Source: Cyclina sinensis
Lineage: Eukaryota > Mollusca > Bivalvia > Venerida > Veneridae
Length of the DNA: 64,000 bases
Reading direction: 5' to 3'
NCBI GenBank assembly: GCA_012932295.1
Contig: JAAONU010000009.1
Coordinates: 1,539,197-1,603,196, forward strand
This document shows positions 37,621-50,151 of this stretch, one piece after another (the first letter of the stretch is position 1; each line of letters begins with the position of its first letter). The notes below the pieces were generated by a model, which saw only the letters and a list, made by a program, of their open reading frames with translations, was not told the origin of the DNA and made no database searches. Both the position numbers and the translations under genes were made by a program.

Positions 37621-38029
37621 TCCTACCATCTGTGATCGTTTGTCTGGAGCATAACTCCAAAGCTATTAAGAGGATTATGATGAAAGTGTACACAACGATA
37701 GAATGCAGCAAGAGGAATCACAATGTGCAAGAACAAAAGCTCAGTCAAGCTTACTTTCGGAATTATCTCCTTTTGATAAATTTAACTTTTGTCCTGAACA
37801 TTACTCCAAAGCTATTTTGTTGAAAGTTAAGAAAAAGACAGAGTGGAAGTACACTGTATTATAACATAACTCTTCCTTACCTACATTTTGAATTAACTCC
37901 CTTTATTACATTTAATTTGAACACTTTTGTCCAGACTATAACTCAAATCTATCAAAGGCATTTGTTGAACATGTGTTATATTGGAGAGCATCCATCGTTT
38001 CCAACGATATCCTTGTTTTCCTTTAACAG

Positions 38030-38200
38030 AATGTGGCTTATCACCAAAAACAAGAGAAGCAACTGTGTGTCAGATCGGCAATAAATTTTCTGTGACAATA
38101 AAATGCCTCGATGGTAATTTAACCTACGACTGTGTGAAAGGAGCTCAAAATACACGGTATTGGTCTTTAACCCCAAATGCGTCATGTCTTTTTAACAAAG
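38030..38200 (+). CDS. Gene B exon 3, five-Cys (sushi-like) ectodomain
   Basis: A 171-nt phase 1-1 exon follows a TTTAACAG acceptor and ends at a GTATTA donor. Cysteine spacing is C-x11-C-x11-C-x8-C-x17-C. IKC, YDC and the Trp of RYWSL match the positions of VEC, YYC and KTWNV in gene A. Two sequons (NLT, NAS) are visible against five in A. The rest of the sequence differs strongly from A and C. Confidence 0.75.
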
Positions 38201-38851
38201 GTATTAGATTTTTTGGTCAGTAAATTATTTCTTTCTGTTCTAATATTCTCTTGATAAGAGACTGATGTCAAACAAAAAATAAAACCTGACAATTACGAAA
38301 TCGGTTGGAAATTACATCAAATATTGAGTTTAACGGATATGACATGATCTTAACATATACTTCTCTGCTGACAATTATTTTACGCAGAATGTAGAGGTAA
38401 AGAGGTCGGATAGCGTTGGCAATAATTTACTTGTAATATAAAGTAATTTGATGGCGCATGAAATATAAATTACATGTATATACGCTTCGGGACAAAACCT
38501 AAGTATTTTTGTTTTTGCATACATAATTTGCAGAAATGATTTAAATCAGATCCTATAGTAAATTATACAACCTTTCAAGTTCAAAGACGAGTTTTTAGGA
38601 TATCAGTATTAAACGGCCATGTTTATTGTGAAATAGAAACATGTAAGTTTAGGAAATGATAATAACTCACGCAACTCTTTTTCATTCCTTTGATCAATTA
38701 CATAGGTGTTCTTAGAAAGCATTATGCAGAAATATTAAAGTGAATTTAAACATATGATACAACGATAATTTCTTTTTTGTCAAAGTTTTCTATCATTGTT
38801 CTAATGTCTGCCTGTAACATATACTTTTTATCCCTTTTATCTTATTTTAAG

Positions 38852-40361
38852 GAACAACGCAAACAGAAATACCTTCTAAACAAACTACAACAAAAAAAAA
38901 CAAGCGCACAAGCTCCATCAGTCATTCCAGTGACGTCTTCAAATCAAACACATATCTCATCGGGTAAGAAGTTTCTATTCAATTTTAAATAAGATAAAAC
39001 AGATTGCAGAGTACATATTACGCAAAGTTAAAGAGAATATAGAAAATGTTATAATACTATATAAAACGTTTTTTTTCAATAATGCTTTGGTTGTCAAATG
39101 TTTTAGCAAGATAAATATAAACAGGACAAAATAGTTCATGTTGACGGATCGAATTATTTGAAAGAAAAATAAACCTGTTCAAACTACTAAACATAAACAA
39201 TATTGCCTGATTAGGGCAACGGTCTCTGAAAATGTGACTATCAAATATTAGCAATTGTTGTAATGACCATTTTATCAACATTAGGCAAGTTACATTATTT
39301 GGTTATTATTTCAATTTATTGTTAACATGAAACACTTTTTTTGAAGACACATCCTCAAAAGCCACAACAACAAGCACACAGACGACAAGACCATCAAGTG
39401 AACAAAATTCTTCAGAGGTGGTTACCAGTCATACACACGTTTCATTAGGTATGTCAGTGTTCGTTACTTATTGTCACCACTTCTAGAAGTTATATGACCT
39501 TGCACTTGTACCATTTTCTTGCCTTTTTTCACAGAAAGAATGGCTGCGGAATAATAAAGAAATAAAATTCAAGGGTAAATGATAGTACTAGATAAATTGA
39601 AAGTGGTCTCATCAAGTGCTCCACACTTTACAACAGGTATACTGACTTTTTGCACAGCTGATAAGTACAGTTATAAACTTAACTAGATTAAAGAAATCTG
39701 CAATTATCTACAGTTTATTAATAGATTTTGTACCTTTAATGGGTAGCAGGTTATATGTATTATATTGTAAGATCCAATAATAAACTTATTCTGAAGTACA
39801 CTTTTAAAATTAAAATACAAGACAAATGTTTGTTTTAATATTATGATGACGTATTATGATGATTTTTTCTGAAATATCCTACGTCTGATCGTATTTATTT
39901 TAAACTGCAAACGCTACAATACGACTCTATACCGAATTCTATAGGTATAAGCCTCATACCGCCATAGACCTTAATTTCTCCGCATCGCAGATCAATAGCA
40001 AACTAAGTTTAATCTTATTTTTCATTTAACCAGAAAAATAAAGCGGCTTTTATTACGCTGCATATCCGTGTCTTTTTTTTTTTTCGACACTGTTCCACGT
40101 GTTTACTTTGTTTTTATTATTACACTGTTTGCATTTGTAACTTTGATTCATATCTCTATTTAGTGATGTGTGTACTGTTTCGGAAGATTTGTCTTTATAT
40201 AATTTGATTTTTCGTCCATCAGGAAAATATTTTTATTCATTCAGTTGCATCTAAGACAACCGCTTCAAAACCAACAGAGAGTAAGTTGATAGGCTCAACA
40301 ACTGATGGAGAACACACGTCAAATCCCCCTGTAGAGGAAGCACTTGATTCGCAAGGCTCAG
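38852..40361 (+). CDS. Gene B exons 4-6, Ser/Thr-rich stalk with a one-base frame break
   Basis: Exons 38852-38963 (112 nt), 39347-39448 (102 nt) and 40245-40361 (117 nt). The start of exon 4 reads TTQTEIPSKQTTT in the expected phase. After the A run, the sense resembling gene A (SNQTHISSG against SSQTNSLSG) is in the next frame. Exons 5 and 6 are regular phase 1-1 Thr/Ser-rich stalk pieces with no cysteine. Confidence 0.7.
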
Positions 40362-41374
40362 GTACGTACTGTATAAAGAGGTTCTCCGGGTCTTTTAAGT
40401 AAATAGGCCTTATAATAGTTTTAGTTTAAAGAAAATGTATAGATGACGTGACATGACGTGACCTGACAAAATCAATTATCTTGTCAATTTGATGTCCTCG
40501 AGAAAACGACGTCAAAGTTTCATATCATAAACTAATCAACGATTTCTGCAAAACACAATTTCTGTGCTTTCTCTGAGTATGCACAAAGTGTTGTCTCCGA
40601 CAATTGCGAGTCAGATTTTCGAAGGTTTTACTAAAGCAATTATATTGCGTGTTGCATGTTACGTAGTATGACGCCCGTAATGAGAAAATGTTTAATAGAA
40701 ATGATATACATGCATTGTCTATTCTGCTATTTGTGTACCTGCTGGTTATCAGATTGCGGTTCAAAGTAAACACAAGTAATTTCAAAACTGTCCTTTATCC
40801 GAAAGTGAAAAAAAAAACTGAAAATGTGAAATGCGACAACATTGTTGATGATGTCAGGACACAACCCTGCAATTAATATTCTAACACGTGTGCAAATAAA
40901 ACCCGTTATGAAGGCTATAATAAAAAATAGAATGTCTTTAAGCCGGTTGAACATTGAGTGAAAGTTATATCAGTGTTAAAGAAAAAAAATGCATAACCAT
41001 CAGGAAAAATGCTGAAAACACAGAAAAAATTAAGAAACCATGTATGTTAGGTGTTATAAAAATTCATTTTATATTTAAGAGATATACAAACGAAAAATAT
41101 ATTTTCCAGCGTATCTAGACTATCACTGGTATACAACTTTACCCTATGTGAGAAAACATATTTCATAGATGAACGTATTGGTGTTTATAAAATATCATTA
41201 ATGTTTGTTTTTCTAAGGAATAAATAAGTTAAAACAGACTTTTTTTAATAGCTATGGTCATGTTTACCACTAATACAAAAATATCAGTTCGTAAAAAGAC
41301 ACGCAATTAGAAAAGATGTTTAGTCTGCACATTGTTCATGGTCACAAAATGTGCTCAACTGGGTTCTTTTCCAG

Positions 41375-41465
41375 ATGACAAAGCACCAGTTGTTGCTGTT
41401 GCTCTATCAGTGTCAGTTGTGACTGTTATCCTTGTTGTGTTGGTCGTCGCATTCTTACTGTGGAG
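41375..41465 (+). CDS. Gene B exon 7, transmembrane segment
   Basis: A 91-nt exon (phase 1 in, phase 2 out) nearly matches gene A exon 7. It encodes DDKAP and then a Val/Ala/Leu/Ile helix ending FLLW-Arg. The acceptor is TTTTCCAG and the donor AG|GTAGTA. Confidence 0.85.
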
Positions 41466-41867
41466 GTAGTATTGGATCTTTTCTATTTTCATAAAACAAA
41501 TGTTAATGATTTACAAATGCGTTTATGATTTTCAGAGGCAATAAACTAACTATTCCTTTTTTTATTACGGACGATCTGTTACCTACTTTGTACCTCATCA
41601 AGTTTAATATCAATGTAATTAAGAGACTGCTTTTTTTCAATAAGTTGCTAGATTTATTTCAACGTAACCGGTATTATTTTTCAATACAAAATAAAATTTT
41701 CTTAAATAGAAACAATAGACAGGGAAGTAAAGTAAACGGCATAATCTTGAAATGATTTACTCTTTGTATCACTAAAATTCAATATACTTGAACAAAGGTT
41801 AGGGTCAGTTAATCCATTAGCATATAGTATAACAAGATATTTGGTGAAATTTAATTTTTGTGTTCAG

Positions 41868-42831
41868 AAAAAGACGACAGAAATCGATTCCATCTGCTAA
41901 ACTACATACCGGAAATTCATTTACAAACAGATCCTACGAAGAGAGCCATGGCTTAGACAGGCATATTTCCTTGCTGAATATACGTTCTAGTCAATCCGTT
42001 GACAGTGGATACGCTGAAATCACACTGGAGAATTTACGATCGGAAGAAACGTCAGGGAATGTTTACCAAACTATAGACAGTTTACCCGAAAATCAGACTG
42101 CATGTAATGGTAATTATGGGCACTTGAAGATGAAGACAACAGCGTTCGTTGACAACAATTATTCACATATCCCCATTAATCAAGCAAACGGGAATGTAAA
42201 ACAAGATTCAACTTATGCACATACAGGAGGCGCCACGTTGAAGCCAGATATGGAAGACAAAAGACAATATAGTGAAAACACATATAACATTCTTGAAACT
42301 ATGCACAATATGACAACCAGAGTACAAAAAATGGACAAACAACAGGAAAGCAGTACTGATGATGATGAATCTGAATACAATCATGCCACGGCAGAACGCT
42401 CTGAATCATCACCTGAATCAAAAGCTGACACCTATTCCCATTTGAATAGAACTTGGCAAAACCAACGAGCAAATTCACGCAATGATATGAAACCAATCGT
42501 GGAGGGTTCTGAAAATCAAAGTCATTATAGTAAAGCTGACAAAAGTGATAATGGCAAAGCAAATCTTGGAAAGAATAATCCGGAATATGCAAAATGTGTC
42601 AAAAAGATGGAAGACACAGAAAACCGACGCCAGGTCGGTTCTGACGGCTATGAAAAGGCTTCTGGTGTTGCCCATAAGTATTTTATATTAGAACCTGACA
42701 ACGACACGGCCGACAAAGAGACATCATTTCATGTAATTGAAGACAATTTTGGTGACAAGCCAGATGACACTGAGGACGCTGAAAACCCGTATCACCAATA
42801 TTTCACCTTGGAAAGACAGATAAATAACTAA
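41868..42831 (+). CDS. Gene B exon 8, cytoplasmic multi-tyrosine tail
   Basis: An intact open exon of 964 nt ends at a TAA. Sixteen tyrosines are visible, eight in YxxL/I: YAEI (as SGYAEI, ITIM-like), YQTI, YGHL, YSHI, YNIL, YSHL, YFIL and YFTL. They stand at the same places as in gene A. The basic juxtamembrane KRRQKS is kept. The exon aligns with gene A along its whole length, far better than the ectodomain exons do. The long open frame downstream of the exon 4 frameshift argues that any loss of function is recent. Confidence 0.9.
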
Positions 42832-44417
42832 TGACTTTTTAATGGATTTCACTTTCAAACTTATCTTACTTCATGCATTTTTGATAATTTTTATTCACTC
42901 TGGAATAATATTGATAAGTTCCTGGTATGTTTGATTTTTTTGGTTTGTTTTACTTTACATACGAGTGTGATCTTAATTAGCTTGTTGGGAATTTTATATT
43001 TATGTAACAGGTCGATTTTAGTGTACTGTCTTAATACAACGTAAATGCACCTGTATGAAAGATTTCACGTGCTCGTATTGCTTCTCTGTACTGTAAGAAA
43101 TTATTGTTTGTTCTAGAATTGCAGTACATAGGTGTTAAATCGTTCTGAGACAGATGTAAAGATTGAACTTTTTACGGTTAAAGAAACTAAATAAAGATAG
43201 GTTGCAATATGTTCAAATATTCCCTGCTCAAATGTGATTTCTTTATAAATTGTTATTAGAGTTTACAAAAAATAACAGGCGGTATATTCAACAAATATTC
43301 AGTGAAAATTATTAATAAGATATTTCTCAACTTGTTCACATGTAATCGCTATTATTTAACATGTTGTAAATTATCTGAGTATCCTCAATTTTTCAAAACA
43401 ACGAAACAGTCATCTAGTACATCATTTGTTTCTTACATTTTCAGCGATATTGTTCCTGTCGCTAGTTTCATACACTGCAACATTTTATTTGCACATTTTT
43501 CTACGACTTTTTAATTACTTGGAGCACATAGACTGTATACCGGAGAAGTGACAGTAAGCATCCCAAGTGTTTTATTATTTTTATTATTATTATTATTTTC
43601 CTCCGTGCAAAAACATAGTTTGGTTTTGTGGGATCTCAAATCTGTATTTTCAGAAAAGCTTGACCCTTTAGATTAGAGTATTTTACTAATTTGTTCACGG
43701 GAGATGTATATTATAAAACACCATAAGGAGGTTGCGTTTGAACATGACAAGAAGCTAAAAACTTAGCCCCGCGACAAAAGAATAGTAAAATAAATCAAAT
43801 CGATGAAAAAGTAATTTAAAATATGCACATAAATGGCAAGAATGATTCAACGAAAACATACTCAATATAATTTTGACTAATCAGTAAAGATGTTTCGCCA
43901 GTAAAAAGACTTTATTGCATTATCGGAGTTTCCAAATTGGATTATTGCTCATTTTTATGTGGAAAATATTTAATCTATATTTGTGCAAATTAACCTACCC
44001 TTTCCTGACCCAACTAATTTAGTGCAAATAAGTCACTTTTTTCTTCCTTTTTTTCTTCTGAAAGATGCGCCGGTTAACGTTTGTTATTGACAAAAGATTT
44101 ATAGTATAATAAAGGCTAAGTTTTACAACTTTCTGTCGTTAGTTCAACACATCTTTTATCTATATCTGCTGAAATAATAACGTTGTTCAATGGAATACTA
44201 CCACACTTGAAAATCTCTAACAGATTTTCCGTGTTGATAAGAAATCGTGTAATAACAAATATCAAGATGTCTATTTAAACTCTTAATAGAGTTTCACAGT
44301 ATTCTGTTGTTTTTTTCTTCAAAATTATCAGTTACATATACTGCTTTAAATAAGTATTGTTTACAGGTGCTGATAAATATTTTCATCTTGAGTAAACATG
44401 GTGAAGACTTCGTTTAT
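42832..44417. other. Intergenic between genes B and C, no gene seen
   Basis: It contains the 3' end of gene B, a TTATTATT-rich stretch near 43575, and nothing else I recognise. Confidence 0.5.
43190..43195 (+). terminator. Candidate polyadenylation signal of gene B
   Basis: AATAAA lies about 360 nt after the gene B stop, a spacing close to that of the first candidate after gene A. Confidence 0.4.
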
Positions 44418-44715
44418 GCCCGACCGCTTAGCTCAATAGGTAGAGCACTGGATTAGTAATCCATGGGTCGTTGGTTCGACCTCTGGGCAGGGCAAAATTT
44501 CTCTGTGACAATTGTTTTCAGACATTCTGTCTTATGTTCATTTGTCTCTCACCGCTGATTCAGAGTAGATCATGTGGGAACAGTAGTCAGTCACTTGCGG
44601 AGAAATTGGCAATTACTGGTTAGTTATCCAGGAAAACCGGTTAGGTGGACTGACCGCCGAGATATAACATATGTTGAAATCGGCGTTAAACCCCAAAACA
44701 AACAAAACAAAACAA
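44418..44715 (+). repeat. tRNA-derived SINE
   Basis: The head is tRNA-like: GCCCGACCGCTTAGCTCAAT (A box with D arm), an anticodon-arm-like CTGGATTAGTAATCC, and a GTTGGTTCGACCTC B box. The acceptor stem no longer pairs well, so it is not a working tRNA gene. A conserved body (CTTGCGGAGAAATTGG, GACCGCCGAGA) and the tail CGGCGTTAAACCCC plus AAACA repeats follow. It lies 135 nt upstream of gene C exon 1. Tail and order resemble mollusc SINEs as I remember them. Confidence 0.75.
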
Positions 44716-44826
44716 ACAGACTTCGTTTTACTTAAGTTTGTTTTGGACAAATATGTGCCGTGACATCTTACACTGACTGATATGCGTGTGGTATTTGTTT
44801 AGGTAACACGTTAGAGGATAATACTT

Positions 44827-44839
44827 TTAAACTTCCGTG
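44827..44839 (+). promoter_or_regulatory. Conserved TTAAACTTCCGTG element, gene C
   Basis: It ends 13 nt before the gene C ATG, so it would lie in the 5' leader or at the start site unless the true start codon is elsewhere. Confidence 0.45.
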
Positions 44840-44852
44840 ACTGTGAACAAAT

Positions 44853-44901
44853 ATGGAGAACTTATTTCTTACAGTGATATTCCTTTTTCATATGCTAAAT
44901 G
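44853..44901 (+). CDS. Gene C exon 1, signal peptide
   Basis: Coding starts MENLFLTVIFLF and runs 49 nt to a G|GTATGT donor in phase 1. It is very similar to gene A exon 1. The TTAAACTTCCGTG element lies 14 nt upstream of the ATG. Confidence 0.8.
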
Positions 44902-45283
44902 GTATGTCAGTTTTATTATGAGTGTATATAATAGAATGTAGAAAATAAAAATGTAATGGCTGAAAATCATTTGCTGATGTAAAAGGTATTTAATGAAAGT
45001 GTAAATTACCTGAGCAGCTTTTAGTTTTATTTACAAATCACGTTTGAATTGACATTTATATTCTGAAACTTAAACGGAAACATTTTGTTATTAAGGAAAA
45101 AAAGAGGGTTGTAAGAATTGGCATAATTTTGTTCACTTGTTGAAAGAAAATCTAACCTTATTGTAGTTTGGTTTGTTATTTGATTGCTAGATCTGAATGC
45201 TAACTAACTAATTAACTAATCCGTAATTGATTATGGCTATATGTAATCATATCTTTTGATTGCAACTTTTTCAATTCTTGCAG

Positions 45284-45322
45284 TTGCCGAATCATGTACA
45301 TCCTACCGGGATTCCCATCTCA
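45284..45322 (+). CDS. Gene C exon 2, one-Cys linker
   Basis: A 39-nt phase 1-1 exon lies between TTGCAG and GTAAGG. It encodes VAESCTSYRDSHL after the shared Gly, with a single cysteine as in A and B. Confidence 0.65.
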
Positions 45323-45905
45323 GTAAGGTTTTGTTTTCTATAACTGTGTTTTTATTATTGCATTCATTCGTTGTTGTTGTTTTTCTTACTCAGTATTAAC
45401 TATTATCCATCCAAATCATAAAGGACAAATTATTTTTATTAATCCTTTCAACCATAAAAGAAAGTTTTTCTTTTAAATTTATGGTCTGGAAGAAAAACAA
45501 AAATACATTTTTCCTGTTGTCACACTACTTTGTCATTTGAAAGCGTTAAATCTTTGACCAAGCCAAGCCGCTAAGGTGTGTGTGTAATTGTAAAGATGAT
45601 GAACTCAAATAGCAAGCTTGATGAGAAATAATCCAATTGAACATGGTTGATAGTTTTAATGTATAACATAGGCATGTGTTTAATTCAAACGTATTCTATT
45701 GCGTGGTATCCATAATGACAAATGACAAATATTTTATTCGGCATTAAAGTACATAATACATTTATAGCCGATAAATGTATGACACTGTAAAATGCAAATC
45801 ATGGCGTAATTATATCAATATGCAATGAGTTAAAAAACAACAACAACAGTTTTTACAGAGAGACTAGCAAATTTAAGTCTTATTTCGCTCTTTAAAAGCG
45901 AAGTA

Positions 45906-46778
45906 CAGTAAAAACTCACGATGCGACCAACTCAATATACAGACCAACTCAATATTACGAACATTTTCTTCTGGTCCCGATTGTTTTACTATATATTCTA
46001 TTGTTAGTTAAACTCAGTAATAAGACCAACTCAATATTGCGTATTGCGACCGCAATTTCCGGTCCCGAATGAAAATACAAACCTCTTTTGAACTCGAAAT
46101 TACGACCGCGACCATAACGGAACAAAACGGGCAGCTGTTGACTGTAACTATTCATCAAAGGTCGAGGTGGGCAAACTTGTTTACACAAACATGTACATAA
46201 TGGGCACCTCGTGTTAATCGGTGTTAATTGATAATTTGACAGGTCAAAAGGATCCAGGTGTGGATAATTTACTTTAAGGTTGGTAGTTATCGGTTTAATT
46301 GTTTATGACACCCTTATTAGAGTAGACTGCGGCTTACTGCACGATAAATTTTCTATTGTTATAGTCACTAATTGATGCGCAAAGGAATTAATGCAACACT
46401 AAAATCCAAAATTTTGTGAGATTTACGTATCACTTTACATTTCTATTTTGATTGATACACATTGTACAAGTTGATCCGAGTAAACGTTACTTAACAGACT
46501 GAAAGAAAAGTATACCCAAACAATATTTTTTTGCAATTTATATATATTTAACCATATATTGACCATTATTCTGATCAAATCATTAGTTATCAAAGTAAGG
46601 ACAAATAAAACAAATAAGTTATGCTCAGTGACACTACAATTGACGCAAAACACACACTGGGTCGATAAATCTACCATACACCTTCATGTCATCATCTGAA
46701 CTCAATTTTAGGACCAACTCAATATTAAGACCACTTATTGCTGGTCCCAGAGGTGGTCTCATTATTGAGGTTTTACTG
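45906..46778. mobile_element. Pogo/Tigger-like non-autonomous DNA transposon nested in the LINE
   Basis: Terminal inverted repeats start CAGTAAAAACTCACGATGCGACC on the left and, inverted, CAGTAAAACCTCAATAATGAGACC on the right. A TA duplication flanks both ends (45904-45905 and 46779-46780). Internal GACCAACTCAATATT repeats extend the terminal repeats. No transposase frame is visible in 873 bp. Removal of the element rejoins the LINE reading frame LAKYI with YFAFKERNKT. Confidence 0.8.
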
Positions 46779-46789
46779 TATATATACTT

Positions 46790-49700
46790 AGCTAAGTTAT
46801 TGAGAATGTTAGGATTTTTTGATGATAATAACATTTCAAACTTTTGAAGTGTTGGCCAATGACAGTAATAAGGGCTGAAAAATTGCTTCCTTAAATTGAA
46901 ATATTTCGGACATACGAGAAGAAAGTGGTATTCATTTTCTAATATATTCATGTTACATTGTGTACAAGTTCTATTTTCTATTGGAATGTTTTCATGTCGT
47001 CCTGATTCAACAGCAAGTTCATGAGACGATAATCTGAATTTAGTTAACGATATTTTATATTTGTTTGGTATAATGCACTTTAAATATTTTTCACATTCAA
47101 ATTCATGTTTATAAAGGCTATATGTTACTAATCTTCTTGAATTATTTATATTAGAATACCATTCTTGTTTATAAATATCTAATATTCTGTCTTTTATCAT
47201 ATAGAAATGGAATTGAGAATAGTTGTTACTTTGATTAATCCAGATGTTTAACATTCCAATATCATTTAGGATTTTTTTTACTTGATGTGCCCAGTTATTT
47301 CCGTTATATATAATACCATTTTCAGCGTCATTTTTTAGTGTATTATACATTCGTTTTAACAAACTGGTATTGTTCAGCTTTAATATTTTTAACCAATATT
47401 TTATGAGAATGATACGACGCTGTATTTTCATTGGATGTCTTCCTAGTTCACCGTATAACCCATCTAGATTCGTTGATTTTTTAACATTAAGAATTTTTCT
47501 CAAAAATTTAGTATGTACTATTTCCAAGTTTTTTCCTTCATTATACCCAAAAACTTCAGCACTGTAGTTCAGTATAGATCCAACTAATGTATCGAATAAT
47601 TTACATTTGTCAGGTAAAGATAACTCAAGTTGATTAAAAACAATAAAGAGGTTGTGTAAAGCAGATAAAGAATGTTGTGCAAGTTTCTTTTGTGTTCTGA
47701 ACCATTTTCCATTTTTATACAAATTCACTCCTAAATATTTAAAAGTCTTAACATTTTCAAGTAATGTATCGTTGAATAAAAAGTCATAAGTTGTATGCCG
47801 CCCTTGTTCAAAAATCATGATTTTGGTTTTGTTAGTATTAACCGTAAGTCCCCAAGTTGTACAGTAATTACAAAGATCATTAAGCATTGACTGTAGCGCT
47901 TCCGGTTCATGCGCAAAAAGGACCATATCATCTGCAAATAATATTAGATATATTTTGATTTCGTCTATAGTAAATAAACCGTTAATATTACTGTTAATAT
48001 TATTTGTTAAATCATTAACAAAAAATAAAAAAAGTAGACTGGAGGTCGGATCCCCTTGTTTTGCCCCGATATTTGATTCAAAGAAATCTGATATATTATT
48101 TTTGTATTTTACCGCAACTTTTACGGAACGGTACATACATTCTATAGCCTTCACGAACTTAGTACTCACTTGTTCTTTTAGGAGTTTTTGAAGAATAAAT
48201 GTTCTATTTAACTTGTCAAAGCATTTTTCAAAGTCAATAAAGGCACAGTAAACCTTTTTACGTTTATGGAGAGAGTTTGCAATAATGGACTGTAATAGGA
48301 ATATACTGTCAATGGTAGATTTTCCTTTTTGGAATCCAAATTGGTTGTCAATAATTTTTTGATGTTTTATAGACCATTTTGTTAGTCTATTTAACAAAAC
48401 TTGGGAGTAAATCTTAGCTATGATGTTTATAAGGGTTATCCCCCTATAATTTTTGGTTTCTTCTAGATTTCCCCCTTTAAATACTGGAACTATTATGCCT
48501 ACACCCCATTCGTTAGGATATTCCCCGTGTTCAAAAATCCTATTAAACAAAGTAAATAGAAATGGCGATATAAAAGGGAACGCATGTTTATATATTTCAG
48601 CTATTAGTGAATCTGATCCACTACTTTTATTGTTTTTTTGGGACAATACGGCTTTTTCAATTTCTGATATACTAATTTCTTTATCAAGGTCTTCGTCTTG
48701 AATTTCTGAAAATGTTTCATCCTGATTTGTATGTAAACTTTCTGTACTATAAAGATTTTTAAAGTGGCCATAAAGATCCTTTATCTCTAAATTATTTGCA
48801 AAAGTAGGTATTTTTGCATACTGCTGTTTAATTTTTCTTCAGAAAGCTCGGGGTTGTGACTTACTCATGTTTTTCAAAAGCTTGCTCTCTTTCAATGTAT
48901 ATTTATGTTTTTGGTTTCTTTTCACTCGATTATAGCACTTTTTTGAATTTAAATAAGCTTCTTTTAACTCTATACTTTTCCTGTCTTTTAAAAAAGCATT
49001 TCTTTTTCTTTTGAAAATCAATCTAGCTTCATAACATTCAGTATTGAACCACGGTTTTTTATTTGTCTATTACTTTTATATTCTTTTTGTATTGAATGGG
49101 TAGGTCCAAAAGTTGTTTGTGCACAGTCATTTAAAGTATTTATAAAATCATTTGCGACATTATCTATGTTATCATTGTTTTGGACACGATTGTTAAGCAC
49201 CGAAAAGACATTCGATTTGTTTTCTAATCTGAGCTTAAACTCATTTATTTTCGAATCGTCCCATTTTAACCTATTTTTGCTATCGACTGTATCGTTACCA
49301 GATTTAACTTCTATCTTTTTCCCCTTAATATTAAACGATAAACCAGAGTGATCTGAGAATTCGTTTGGTTGTAAAACACAAAAATCAGAAATACAGTGAA
49401 AATCATGTACATTCAACAATAAATAATCCACAACACTTGAACCATTCAATGAATGAAATGTGAAATCACCTATAGCTTGGTCATTAAATAAACGTCCATT
49501 ACCGATAACTAGTGCAGATGACATACAAAATTCAATCAGGCGTCTCCCGAAATTGTCAATCACGTGGTCTTGTGAAACCCGTGCAGGTATGTTAATAATG
49601 TTTGACAAGTTTTCATCAATATATGCATCAAAATCTAACATATCAAGTGAATTAGATGTACGACTGTTCAAGTCGCCAGTTATGAGACATTTCCCTTGTA

Positions 49701-50150
49701 ATTTGTATTTCTCTAGACTTGATTCTATTTGTTCAAAGAAATCAAAATTATTTCAGTTGATGACAGTAGAGGTATTTGGAGTAATGTATGTATGACAAAT
49801 ATATACATTTTCATTAAATTCAAATAGCGACTTATCAAGTTCTACCCATAATATCCCATTTTGTACTTTTTCAACAACTTTAACGTTATTATTTAAAGTA
49901 TTTTTATAGTAAACACTTATTCCTCCACTGTATCTGCCTTTACGTGTAGTAAGTGTCTTATTACCAAGTATATGGTCACAATTATAGCCGGTTATATCAA
50001 GATTTATGTGAGTATTAGTAGAAATCCATGTTTCAGACAAAAATATAACATCATATTTCTTAATGATTTCTATAAAATCAGGATCAAGTATTTTCCTAGC
50101 TAATCCATGAACGTTCCATGCAAGTATTTTAATGTCTCTCTCTTGACTTC
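46790..50150 (-). pseudogene. LINE ORF2 (APE endonuclease and reverse transcriptase), broken
   Basis: Endonuclease from about 50140: KILAWNVHGL, LSETWIS, ITGDLNSRT, SDHSGL. Reverse transcriptase from about 48646: NYRGITLINIIAKIYSQVL, GFQKGKST, AFIDFEKCFDKLNR, GAKQGDPTSS and the catalytic LILFADDMVLF. A C-terminal knuckle CTQCNMN...EYHFLLVCPKY follows. Two in-frame TGA codons stand where Trp would be expected, and one frameshift lies in an A run near 49060. The C-terminal end (KERNKT, stop) lies beyond the pogo-like insertion at about 45870. Confidence 0.85.
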
Positions 50151-50151
50151 C

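Larger units (their letters stand above)
27292..42831 (+). pseudogene. Receptor gene B: paralogue of A with duplicated first exon and a frameshift in stalk exon 4
   Basis: Exons: 1a 27292-27340 or 1b 28633-28681, 29825-29863, 38030-38200, 38852-38963, 39347-39448, 40245-40361, 41375-41465, 41868-42831. Order and phases equal gene A. Exon 4 is 112 nt where the A and C counterparts are 111 nt. The extra base lies in a run of nine A at 38892-38900, and before and after it the coding sense matches the paralogues in two different frames. As written, translation would stop in exon 5 after about 141 residues, giving a secreted ectodomain. With one A fewer, 547 residues would result. All other exons are open and well conserved, so a recent null allele or a homopolymer error is as likely as a dead gene. 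Intron 2 is 8.2 kb and full of repeats. Confidence 0.75.

Noticed and set aside
44418..44494. tRNA gene with a Thr-like (AGT) anticodon
   Set aside because: Acceptor and T stems pair poorly and a SINE body with A-rich tail follows directly, so it is a SINE head.
47955..48701. Plus-strand open frames of about 80 codons
   Set aside because: They are antisense to the LINE reverse transcriptase.
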